From positions 1 through 8,545 of the forward strand of contig MGNZ01000059.1 of the NCBI GenBank assembly GCA_001795235.1: a DNA stretch of 8,545 bases. The letters run 5' to 3'. The stretch is from Chloroflexi bacterium RBG_16_64_32. GTDB lineage: Bacteria; Chloroflexota; Dehalococcoidia; SM23-28-2; RBG-16-64-32. The notes under the pieces are model-generated. The model did no database searches. It saw only the letters and a list, made by a program, of their open reading frames with translations, and had not been told where the DNA came from. Below, one piece after another: positions 1 through 6,879 of the stretch (position 1 is its first letter; the number at the start of each line of letters is the position of its first letter). Made by a program: the position numbers and the translations under genes.

Positions 1-80
1 GGTGGGCCTCGCGGTCTTCAAAACCGTTGTCCCGATGTGATCCATCGGGAGGTGGGTTCGACTCCCATGCACTCCCGCCA
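1..80 (+). tRNA. selC: tRNA-Sec (anticodon TCA), 5' end cut by window edge
   Basis: This is the 3' part of a selenocysteine tRNA, which decodes UGA when SelB and a SECIS hairpin are present. The anticodon arm is a 5-bp stem (11-15 with 23-27) around a 7-base loop at 16-22, with TCA at 18-20. A long variable arm follows, with an 8-bp stem (30-37 with 43-50) and a 5-base loop. The T arm pairs 52-56 with 64-68 around the loop TTCGACT. Positions 69-76 would be the 3' strand of the 8-bp acceptor stem typical of bacterial tRNA-Sec, then discriminator G at 77 and encoded CCA at 78-80. The 5' acceptor strand and the start of the D arm lie outside the window. A TCA anticodon plus the long variable arm separates it from tRNA-Ser. 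No selA, selB, selD or obvious selenoprotein gene is in the window. Confidence 0.93.
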
Positions 81-95
81 GATACGAAACGTATC
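81..95. other. Perfect 6-bp hairpin directly after the tRNA CCA
   Basis: GATACG (81-86) pairs perfectly with CGTATC (90-95) around an AAA loop, starting at the base after the encoded CCA. It could mark the 3' processing boundary of the tRNA precursor or be the remains of a recombination site. It is not a standard intrinsic terminator because no T-run follows. The structure is seen directly; its role is unknown. Confidence 0.45.
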
Positions 96-153
96 TAGCG
101 AGGGCACTGGCTTCAGAGCCTCCAGCCGTCGCTTATTGATGAGGGCCATAAAT

Positions 154-175
154 AATTGGTCACAAATTGGTCACA
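154..175. repeat. Perfect 11-bp tandem direct repeat near tRNA-Sec
   Basis: The unit AATTGGTCACA occurs twice in direct succession (154-164 and 165-175) inside an AT-rich patch of otherwise GC-rich DNA. It lies between the tRNA and the 3' end of the convergent gene at 185-610. Adjacent short direct repeats downstream of a tRNA can be arm-type integrase or accessory protein sites, or the scar of an integrative element. No integrase gene of the tyrosine type is seen here, so that reading is inference. The repeat itself is certain. Confidence 0.7.
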
Positions 176-184
176 TGGAATTTT

Positions 185-610
185 TCACAAACCGCGCTCA
201 CCCGGCTGCAGGGCCAGCACCGCACGAGCGTGCTCCCAAACGCGCTGCACCACCTGCTCCGGGTCGGTAATGTGCCGGAAGCCGCGCTCTGGGTCGACAT
301 ATGCCTCTACCGCCTTTGGCGGCAGTGGACTTCGACGCCGGAAGAAATCCCGGTCCATCGCCAGAGTCGCCTCACTGGCCTCGGTGTAGAACTGGATGAC
401 CGCCCGGGCCATTCTGGCGCCTGCCACTCGCACGCAACCGAAGCGCGGCGGCGAACATTTCGCAGGGTCAGATGCAAGGGGGCATTCGACGACTGCCTGC
501 CGCCAGGGCGAGAGCAAGGCCAACGTGGCGTCTTCGAAACCCTGTATCTCCGAGTCTGTCAGGTAGCTGGTGCAAGGGTTGCCGTAGTAGATGAACCACT
601 TGTCTTTCAT
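185..610 (-). CDS. Uncharacterised 141-residue Cys-containing protein
   Basis: I do not recognise this family. The ATG at 610 is preceded by a purine-rich ribosome binding region (AGGTAGGAAGG), which supports the start. The product looks soluble, with no signal peptide or membrane segment. It has four cysteines (C13, C43, C52, C59), an aromatic N-terminus (KDKWFIYYG), and a mostly helical middle rich in Ala and Glu. C43, C52 and C59 sit within 17 residues and could bind metal or form disulfides, but the spacing matches no motif I can name. It is the last gene of the minus-strand block, 51 bp after the Fe-S oxidoreductase and in the same frame as it, so a link to that enzyme is possible but unproven. 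It ends in TGA, 105 bp from the tRNA-Sec on the opposite strand. Confidence is in the gene being real, not in a role. Confidence 0.7.
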   Translation of the reverse strand: MKDKWFIYYGNPCTSYLTDSEIQGFEDATLALLSPWRQAVVECPLASDPAKCSPPRFGCVRVAGARMARAVIQFYTEASEATLAMDRDFFRRRSPLPPKAVEAYVDPERGFRHITDPEQVVQRVWEHARAVLALQPGERGL

Positions 611-629
611 GGCCTTCCTACCTTTTTTA

Positions 630-661
630 TGGATCGATGCGTACCTCCACCCTCGATTCCA
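630..661 (-). other. Intercistronic hairpin directly after the UGA stop
   Basis: On the minus strand the bases right after the TGA at 664-662 can fold into an 8-bp stem with one bulged A: 661-659 pair with 630-632, A658 is bulged, and 657-653 pair with 633-637. The apical region is 15 bases. The hairpin is followed by an A-run and the ribosome binding site of the next gene, so it is not an intrinsic terminator for this strand. It may affect translation or mRNA processing at the junction. A SECIS-like role is conceivable because tRNA-Sec is nearby, but weakly supported: no Cys motif surrounds the UGA. The fold was judged by eye, with no energy computed. Confidence 0.35.
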
Positions 662-2797
662 TCAGGACCCATTGCGGGGGGTGCCCTGGGACCTGCCAGC
701 GACCCCCAGAGGACTGCTGATCTCAACGACGCCGGCCTGCAGAGCCAGACCAGGCCGACGGGGAATCGCGGGCGGTGTGAATGTCCTCTCTAGCAGTTCC
801 ACCAGGTCAACAACCTCCAGAGGCTTCTCCGGGTCCAATGCCCTTGTCGCATCCTCGAACATCTGCAGACAGAACGGACAGGCTGTCACGATCAGGTCTG
901 CCCCGGTCGCGACGGCGTCTTTGAGACGTAGTTCGTTCACTCTCTGGTCGGGGTCTTCATCCATCCACATCCGGCCCCCACCCGCGCCGCAGCAGAGGCT
1001 CCCAGAACGGCAGCGGCCCATTTCCACCACTTCGACACCGGGGACGGCGGCGAGGATCTCCCTCGGAGCCTCGTAGATGCCGTGGTATCGCCCGAGGTAG
1101 CATGGGTCCTGGTAGGCCACCCTCTTGCTGAGTTCCTCAGTGAGCTTCAGCCGACCTTCACGGATCAACTGAAGGAGGAACTCCGTATGGTGCACCACTT
1201 CGAACTCACCCCCGAACTGAGGGTAATCGTACTTGAGTGTGTGGTAGCAGTGCGGGCAGGCGGTCACGATCTTCTTCACCTGGTAGCGCTGCAGCGTCTC
1301 GATGTTCTGCTTCGCCTGGCACTGGAACAGGTACTCGTCACCGATTCGGCGTGCGAAGTGGCCGCAGCAGGATTCCTCGTGGCCCAGCAAGCCGATATCC
1401 ACCCCCGCCGCACCCAGGATCTTCATCATCGAGATCGGTATGTTCATGCCCCGCTCCTGGACGGCTGCTGTACAGCCCACCCAGAAGAGGAGACCCGCGG
1501 TCCCATTGGTGGAAAGGGTTTTCACATGCAGGCCGGAGGTCCAGTCCGTTCTCGACGCTGAAGCTCCCTTCCAGGGGTGCCCACGGTCTTGAAGCGATCT
1601 CAAGCTGGACATGATGGTGGCGGGGATCTTGCCTTGCTCCAGCACCAGGTTGCGACGCACATCAACGATCTTGCGGATCGGCTCTACGAAGACGGGGCAC
1701 GCTTCCTCGCAGGCACCACATGTAGTACACGCCCACAACTCGTCTTCCGTCACTACCCCTTCAAGCAGTACCGGACAGTCGCTGTCCGACCCATCCCGTC
1801 CGCGAACGCTGCGTCGGAGCAAGGAAGGCCCCTGCTCGACCAGATGGGCCTTAAGCTCTTGGATCAGGTTCTTTGGCGAAAGCGGCTTCCCGGTGAGGTA
1901 GGCAGGACAGACGTCCTGGCATCTGCCACACCGAGTACAAGCGTCCAGGTCGAGCAGGTCTTTCCAGGTAAGGTCTCGAATCTTCGCAGCCCCAAACGTC
2001 TCGGTGGTCTCCGAAATCTCGACAGCTCTGAGTACGCCTTTGCCGTCCCGAGATTTCAGGAACATGTTCAGCGGCGCCACAAAGATGTGAGCCAGCCTCG
2101 AGAAGGTAACGAAGACGTAGGCGATGGCCCCAAGCGATAACAACATGTGGCCCCACCAGAGGGTCTTATGCAAGGCCAGGTTCACTTCCTCACCGAGGCC
2201 GTTGAATGCTTGGGCGAAGACGAATCCGACAGGCGACCATGCTGCCCAATCAAGGTGCGTATCCAGCTCAGTTGCGGCGATTCTCAGGCCCTCGACAATG
2301 AAGCCAGTCACTATGATCACGGTCAGAAATGTCAAGGTGAGGGCATCGTCCAGCAGATTGTCGAGTCTCTGCGGTCTGATGACGTAGCGCCTATAGGCGG
2401 CCATGGCAACGCCGACCAGAACGAGCAGGCCCCCCACGTCTAGGAGGAGAGAGACCCCCAAATACACATTTCCTTCCATAAAGTGGAAGACGTGTTCGCT
2501 CACAGAGTCCAGGAACGGCCCCATCAGGAGGAGGCCAAATCCGCCAAAGATGACCACATGCATCACCGCTACATACCGGTCACGCACAATCCGTCGGTGC
2601 CACAGGCCATCGGCCGCTGTGCTGATAAAGGTCCGTATTCTGCCGCCTAGGTCGCTCAGCCTGTCGTCCTTGCTGCCCAGCCGCCAGAGCCGAAAGCGTC
2701 GGTACAGTGAGTAAGCGACGACTGCAGCTACTACGAACCCCAGGAGATAGACAATCTCCCCGAGCCAGACGTTCCAGAAGATCTCCCTCGAGGCCAC
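662..2797 (-). CDS. Membrane Fe-S oxidoreductase, NarI-like plus double CCG (EtfD/ETF:menaquinone oxidoreductase type)
   Basis: The 711-residue product fits the membrane oxidoreductases that pass electrons from a soluble donor, often electron-transferring flavoprotein, to menaquinone. The N-terminal NarI-like part has five likely TM segments (about 15-33, 75-93, 111-134, 150-170, 209-231) with candidate heme b histidines H80, H210 and H217. Two ferredoxin-type [4Fe-4S] motifs follow: C287, C290, C293, C297 and C357, C360, C363, C367. The C-terminal half has two HdrD-like CCG modules: C442, C477-C478-G, C514-PH-C517; and C566, C602-C603-G, C640-PF-C643. All expected cysteines are present, so it looks active. 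A GTG start at 2797 is supported by AAGGAG seven bases upstream. The last 40 residues or so form a Pro/Gly/Arg-rich tail outside the CCG fold. No etfAB is adjacent, so the donor is inferred. Related alternatives are HmcF-, DsrK- or GlpC-like proteins. Confidence 0.9.
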   Translation of the reverse strand: MASREIFWNVWLGEIVYLLGFVVAAVVAYSLYRRFRLWRLGSKDDRLSDLGGRIRTFISTAADGLWHRRIVRDRYVAVMHVVIFGGFGLLLMGPFLDSVSEHVFHFMEGNVYLGVSLLLDVGGLLVLVGVAMAAYRRYVIRPQRLDNLLDDALTLTFLTVIIVTGFIVEGLRIAATELDTHLDWAAWSPVGFVFAQAFNGLGEEVNLALHKTLWWGHMLLSLGAIAYVFVTFSRLAHIFVAPLNMFLKSRDGKGVLRAVEISETTETFGAAKIRDLTWKDLLDLDACTRCGRCQDVCPAYLTGKPLSPKNLIQELKAHLVEQGPSLLRRSVRGRDGSDSDCPVLLEGVVTEDELWACTTCGACEEACPVFVEPIRKIVDVRRNLVLEQGKIPATIMSSLRSLQDRGHPWKGASASRTDWTSGLHVKTLSTNGTAGLLFWVGCTAAVQERGMNIPISMMKILGAAGVDIGLLGHEESCCGHFARRIGDEYLFQCQAKQNIETLQRYQVKKIVTACPHCYHTLKYDYPQFGGEFEVVHHTEFLLQLIREGRLKLTEELSKRVAYQDPCYLGRYHGIYEAPREILAAVPGVEVVEMGRCRSGSLCCGAGGGRMWMDEDPDQRVNELRLKDAVATGADLIVTACPFCLQMFEDATRALDPEKPLEVVDLVELLERTFTPPAIPRRPGLALQAGVVEISSPLGVAGRSQGTPRNGS

Positions 2798-2836
2798 TGG
2801 CTTCTCCTTTGCTCTCTACTGTCCAGCCTGCCGCGC

Positions 2837-3418
2837 TTAGGCCGTCTGCCTTAGAGGGAACCGCGTCAGTTCGGGCTTTGACTCGTCCGCGCTGGCCAGG
2901 TGTGCCTTGGCCGGGCTCGGCCTGCTCTCCTCCGAGACCGAGTCGAGCGCGGCGTACACGGGATTGGCCCTCAGCCGGTACCACCATCTCATGTATTGGG
3001 CCAGGGGCTCCCACGACCAGGTGGCAGGCACACAGGTAATGCCGCGCTTCTCAAGGAGTGTCAACAGGAAGTTCAGGTCCTTCTTCTTGCGCGTGAGCCG
3101 GTCCGTCCTGTCCACTACTAGGATTTCGAAGTCCTGGCTGGAAAGGAGCGCGAGAAGACCCGGCCTGTCCAGGTCCTCCTCAGACCAGCCGATGTCCTCA
3201 TAGGTGTGGACAAGATGCCACTCCCTGTCGTCGGCACACGCGGCTATCCTTGCTTTCTGGCCCTCGGGACTGGTCCTTGTCTGGCTCATCTCGCCGAAGC
3301 TCTGCCTCACGTAGCCTACCGCCCTCATCCTTCGCGGCGTCAGGATATGCGTGGCGCTGGAGCCCCCGGCCTTCTCCATCTCAAGCCCAAGCTCCGTTGG
3401 GAACCTTACTATCGTCAT
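2837..3418 (-). CDS. Serine recombinase (resolvase/invertase) catalytic domain, C-terminally short
   Basis: The product carries the resolvase-type catalytic domain that cuts and rejoins DNA through a serine phosphodiester link. From the start chosen here (193 aa), Y36-V-R38-Q-S40 matches the YxRxS motif with S40 as the nucleophile. D-R107-L-T-R110 matches the conserved active-site arginines, and DRPGLLALL is the usual mid-domain segment. Similarity fades near residue 130, where the long E helix should begin. No helix-turn-helix, recombinase domain or zinc ribbon follows, so it is far shorter than a large serine recombinase and may be a remnant or a solo catalytic domain. The ATG at 3418 has GGAGG with an 8-base spacer; an upstream in-frame ATG at 3448 would give 203 aa but has a poor ribosome site. 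The oxidoreductase starts 39 bp downstream. DNA cleavage alone would need a partner for site recognition. Confidence 0.8.
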   Translation of the reverse strand: MTIVRFPTELGLEMEKAGGSSATHILTPRRMRAVGYVRQSFGEMSQTRTSPEGQKARIAACADDREWHLVHTYEDIGWSEEDLDRPGLLALLSSQDFEILVVDRTDRLTRKKKDLNFLLTLLEKRGITCVPATWSWEPLAQYMRWWYRLRANPVYAALDSVSEESRPSPAKAHLASADESKPELTRFPLRQTA

Positions 3419-4061
3419 CTCTTTCGCCTCCATTCCCTCCGGTTTCATCCGGAGCTTTGATGACTACCCGAGGTGTGCGCTCTTCCATTTAGAAGCTACT
3501 ATGTGACCCCTGGTGCTGTCGTCCGTCACCTAAGCTGTTCTTGTTAGGCATTTGACGCCTTCAAAACGACCAATGACCGCGCGTCCGGCGGACGGATAGC
3601 TCAGCCACCTGCTCTCCCATCTCTGCACACATGGCGCAACGGCCCGCTCCAAGGACTAGGCGTTTCTGCCTAACTCTGTCTGTCTGCGAGCGAAAGGCCA
3701 GTCACGCCATCATGTTTCTGCCCTGGTGCCCGATTGGGACTACTAGACACGTCGCATGGGTTCCCGCTGGCCCAATCTTGATGAGGCCCTTCTGACGAAG
3801 CTGGTCGCTGGCCGTGCCCTCGGCGCAGCTGCGGTCGGCGTCAGCGTCGTCTAGTCTGCAAGCTCCATCGACCACCCCGGCGGAACAAGCCGGGTCCGGC
3901 CTCGGCTACGAGGACCAGCTCGAGTCGCCGGTGGGGCCGGCTGTGCCAGCACGGCCGAGAGAGCTAATAGGGGGACGCGACCAGCGGCAGCCCTCTTTGT
4001 GATAGAATTAACAATGAAAGAGATCAAAGGTCGGCACCTTCAATGGTCAGGGGTGGCCAAG
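3419..4061. other. Divergent gene-poor region, about 640 bp
   Basis: This lies between the minus-strand recombinase and the plus-strand response regulator, so promoters for both blocks should be here. I could not pick a convincing -35/-10 pair for either. It holds small inverted repeats: CGTCC-ggc-GGACG at 3582-3594 and TAGGC/GCCTA at 3657-3672. It also holds a 32-codon reading frame at 3756-3854 whose start (RWPNLDEALLTKLVAGRALG) vaguely resembles a helix-turn-helix segment and then stops. Other open frames here are short and look like GC-rich chance frames. It could include a decayed gene. Confidence 0.5.
3427..3431 (-). promoter_or_regulatory. Ribosome binding site deciding the recombinase start
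   Basis: GGAGG on the minus strand lies 8 bases before the ATG at 3418-3416. The alternative ATGs at 3448 and 3433 either lack a good site or have GGAGGG only one base away, so 3418 is the preferred start. Confidence 0.55.
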
Positions 4062-4727
4062 ATGGACAAGATCAGCATCCTTGTCGCCGATGACCACGCG
4101 CTTGTTCGAGAAGGGACCCGCGAACGTCTGGAGCGCGAGGAGGACTTCGAGGTGGTCGGGGAGGCCGCTGACGGCGCGGAAGCCGTTCGGTTGGTAGACC
4201 AACTGAAGCCCAATGTGGCCATAATCGACATCGCGATGCCGAACCTCAACGGCATTGACGCCACGAGGCAGATCAAGAAGAACCAGCCGAGTACGGCGGT
4301 ATTGGTGCTGAGTGCCTATGACGATGACCAGTACATCTACGCCGTCCTGGAAGCGGGTGCCGATGGTTACTTGCTGAAGAACGTCCGGGGCCATCAACTG
4401 GTCGACGCCATCCGGGATGTATGCGCAGGTGAGATGGTCCTTGCGCCGCACGTCGCCCGCAAAGTGGTGAAGTGGTTCTCATCACTCAGTCATGGACATC
4501 GGCCGGAGGCGGCCGGCGATTTCCTGAGCGAGCGAGAGCTTGAAGTACTCAGGCTGGCAGCCAAAGGCATGAGCAACAAAGAGATCGCGGCCGAACTCGC
4601 TCTCAGCGTGCGCACCGTCCAATCTCATTTGGGCCGCATTTTTGACAAGCTTGGCGCCAGCTCACGTACCGAGGCTGTCCTCCGTGCCTTGAAGGAAGGC
4701 TGGCTTTCCTTGGACCGCATACCCTAG
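4062..4727 (+). CDS. NarL/FixJ-family response regulator (receiver + LuxR-type HTH)
   Basis: A 221-residue DNA-binding response regulator. The receiver domain (about 4-120) has the acidic pair D10-D11, phospho-acceptor D56 in IIDIAMP, switch residue S84 and K106 in the LLK motif, so all phosphorylation residues are intact. After a linker, a LuxR-type helix-turn-helix (about 155-215) shows LSERELEVLRLAAKGMSNKE and the recognition-helix segment SVRTVQSHLGRI. I chose the ATG at 4062 because AGGGG sits 8 bases upstream and the receiver begins at once. A longer GTG frame from 3999 adds 21 residues with no ribosome site. It precedes the histidine kinase by 16 bp, so they are almost surely co-transcribed and partners. 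Its targets are unknown; autoregulation from the upstream region is plausible but not shown. Confidence 0.95.
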   Translation: MDKISILVADDHALVREGTRERLEREEDFEVVGEAADGAEAVRLVDQLKPNVAIIDIAMPNLNGIDATRQIKKNQPSTAVLVLSAYDDDQYIYAVLEAGADGYLLKNVRGHQLVDAIRDVCAGEMVLAPHVARKVVKWFSSLSHGHRPEAAGDFLSERELEVLRLAAKGMSNKEIAAELALSVRTVQSHLGRIFDKLGASSRTEAVLRALKEGWLSLDRIP

Positions 4728-4743
4728 GGGATGGAAGCCCGCC

Positions 4744-6858
4744 GTGAACATCGATGAGAGGAAGAGCGGACACGCTTCCATGGCTATTGCGTCGCCAACC
4801 TCGTTTGTCGGTCGGGCGGCCGCGAAGGCAAAAGGTGTCAGACGATTGGCTCTTCTGGGTCCCCAGCCCTCCGAAACTCTGGGAGTGGGGCATTTCTGGG
4901 TCATACTTGCCATCATGGCCTGCGGGACCCTCTTATACTACGCGGATTCCATCCCCCTGCTGGACACGATGGAGTCCAGCCTTCGGCTCGACCTGGCCCG
5001 ACGCTCCGTGCACCGGATACTCTCCGTTCTGCCCGTGGCCTATGCTGCCTTCGTATTCCGTCTGCGGGGAGGCCTCCTGGCGTCCTCCGTAATCGCGGCG
5101 CTCCTCTTGCCTCGCTTCTTCCTTGTGTCATCTGAGGCGCATGAGGCCCTGGTTGAGGTCGGCGCCTTTCTCTTCATCGGTGCTTTCGTCAGCTGGCTGA
5201 TAGACATGCAGAGCAAGGAAAAGGCGCGACATCAGCAGACCATCACATCGCTGGAACGCGCCCAGCGCGAACTCCACTCATATGTCCAGGTCATCGAGAA
5301 TGAAGAGAAGCGTCTCTCTGCCGTCAATGCCATCCTTAGCGTTATTACGGAGTCTGTCGATCTGTCGAGTGTCCTGGGCCTCGCCATGAACAGAGTCAGG
5401 GACGTGATGCGCGTAGATGTATGTCTGCTGTTCCTCCTTCACGAGGAAGCAGGTGAGCTAACCCTGGAAGCCTACTCTGGGATATCGGACGAGTCAGCGG
5501 CCCGAGCGAAGAGGATCAGGATAGGCGAGGGCGCCAGTGGGCGGGTAGCCGAAACGGGAGAGCCTTTGGTAATAGGAGACGACGCGCGAGATCCAGCACT
5601 GTGCGACGGCGTGGCAGGAGCCGAAGGGGTCCGGGCGCAGGTTGCCGTGCCTTTGAAGTCGGAAGGCAAAGTGATGGGCACTCTGTGCGCCGCCACACGA
5701 GGCCCCAGGGAGTTCACCGCTGAGGAAATCGAGTTGCTGAGTGCGATCGGCAATGCAATCGGTGTGGCCATCGTTCATGCCCGTCTTGACCAAAAGGAGC
5801 GGGAGACGTCTGAGCAGCTCCGCGAATCAGAAGAGAGCTATCGAGGCCTTTTCGAGAACTCTACGGAGGCAATCATTGTTCATGACCTAAACGGCAGAAT
5901 CATAGCGGCCAACAGAGCCTGCGAGAAGCTTACCGGCTATACTCGTGCAGAAATGGCCGGTATGGGCGTAGACAGGCTCCTGCCGGGTCAAGGCCTGGAA
6001 ACTGTAAGGGAAATTGTTGAAGAGCAGCTTACCGGAAAGGCCACGGAGGGCCCCTTCGAGCTCCAATTGACCAGGCGAGACGGCACGGAGGCAATCGTGG
6101 AGTTCAGGGCCAGCTTGATTCTACGGCGCGAACAGGCCGTTGGCGTCCAGGCAATCGTGCGAGATGTAACCGAGCAACGGCGAATGCAAGAGAATCTGCG
6201 CTTCTACATTTCACAAGTCCTCAAGGCTCAGGAGAATGAACGGCTCCGCATTGCCCGCGAACTCCATGATGACACGGCCCAGGCGCTCACCGGGCTCTCG
6301 CGTCGTCTCGATATGCTGATCGATACGCTGGACTCCGACGAGAACCATTCTCCGCAGGAATTCGCGGAGCGTCTTGAGGAACTTCGCAGCCAAAGCGACA
6401 GAATACTGGAAGGCGTCCGGCGCTTCAGCCGGGATCTGCGTCCGCCCGTCCTTGGTGACCTGGGCTTACTGCCAGCACTGAAGTGGCTTGCCACGGCTGT
6501 GGAGGAACAGCAGGGCATAGCGGCAAACATCCGGGTGCTAGGCGAACAGCGCCGCCTGCCGGACGACGTAGAGCTGGCATTGTTCCGCATTGCTCAAGAA
6601 GCACTGAGCAACGTCGGGAAGCATTCCGATGCCTCAGCGGTGGAACTTGCGGTGGACTTCAGGAGCGGCGGCATCACTCTGGTCATCGCTGACAACGGCA
6701 GAGGTTTTGAGCTACCGCAGGACGTCGGCGACCTGGCGGCGTCTGGCAAGCTCGGCATCGTAGGAATGCAAGAGCGGGTCCGCCTACTTGGGGGAACGCT
6801 GGCTGTACATTCTGAACCGGGGTCCGGCACGAGCGTCGTTGTGACAGTACCCGGATAG
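4744..6858 (+). CDS. Membrane sensor histidine kinase, GAF-PAS-HisKA_3-HATPase
   Basis: A 704-residue sensor kinase of the NarX/LiaS/DesK (HisKA_3) type, the class that pairs with LuxR-type regulators such as the one just upstream. The N-terminus has about four hydrophobic segments (51-67, 92-105, 109-128, 136-154) with very short loops, so sensing is probably within the membrane or by the cytoplasmic domains. A coiled stretch (about 156-200) leads to a GAF domain (about 203-347), a PAS domain (about 362-480), then the dimerisation helix with phospho-acceptor H508 in ARELHDDTAQAL. The HATPase region shows N623 (EALSN), D650-NGRGFE and the glycine-rich GKLGIVG at 668-674, so it looks catalytically complete. 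The start is GTG with GGAAG six bases upstream. No ligand or cofactor can be assigned: the PAS lacks a motif that I can tie to heme or flavin. Confidence 0.95.
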   Translation: MNIDERKSGHASMAIASPTSFVGRAAAKAKGVRRLALLGPQPSETLGVGHFWVILAIMACGTLLYYADSIPLLDTMESSLRLDLARRSVHRILSVLPVAYAAFVFRLRGGLLASSVIAALLLPRFFLVSSEAHEALVEVGAFLFIGAFVSWLIDMQSKEKARHQQTITSLERAQRELHSYVQVIENEEKRLSAVNAILSVITESVDLSSVLGLAMNRVRDVMRVDVCLLFLLHEEAGELTLEAYSGISDESAARAKRIRIGEGASGRVAETGEPLVIGDDARDPALCDGVAGAEGVRAQVAVPLKSEGKVMGTLCAATRGPREFTAEEIELLSAIGNAIGVAIVHARLDQKERETSEQLRESEESYRGLFENSTEAIIVHDLNGRIIAANRACEKLTGYTRAEMAGMGVDRLLPGQGLETVREIVEEQLTGKATEGPFELQLTRRDGTEAIVEFRASLILRREQAVGVQAIVRDVTEQRRMQENLRFYISQVLKAQENERLRIARELHDDTAQALTGLSRRLDMLIDTLDSDENHSPQEFAERLEELRSQSDRILEGVRRFSRDLRPPVLGDLGLLPALKWLATAVEEQQGIAANIRVLGEQRRLPDDVELALFRIAQEALSNVGKHSDASAVELAVDFRSGGITLVIADNGRGFELPQDVGDLAASGKLGIVGMQERVRLLGGTLAVHSEPGSGTSVVVTVPG

Positions 6859-6879
6859 GCCTTGAGCCCGGGCCTCTGT

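Noticed and set aside
113..187. Selenocysteine read-through of the UGA ending the 141-residue gene
   Set aside because: Read-through would add only about 23 unremarkable residues before another UGA, and I see no hairpin right after the stop.
167..793. 208-codon open frame on the plus strand
   Set aside because: Antisense to the 141-residue gene and the end of the oxidoreductase; its protein is Arg-rich and without domain signs, while the minus-strand gene has a good ribosome site.
3595..3675. tRNA-like start (GGATAGCTCAG) in the gene-poor region
   Set aside because: The downstream bases do not form anticodon, T-arm and acceptor stems; the resemblance is limited to the D-arm-like word.
4003..4008. 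TAGAAT as a -10 box for the response regulator
   Set aside because: No -35-like hexamer at the right distance, and a single hexamer match is expected by chance.
3999..4061. GTG at 3999 or ATG at 4014 as the response regulator start
   Set aside because: Neither has a ribosome site, and the receiver domain begins right after the ATG at 4062, which does.
6857..6875. Possible bidirectional terminator between the kinase and acetyltransferase stops
   Set aside because: Only a 5-bp stem (AGGCC/GGCCT) with a 9-base loop and no T-run on either side; too weak to call although the position fits.
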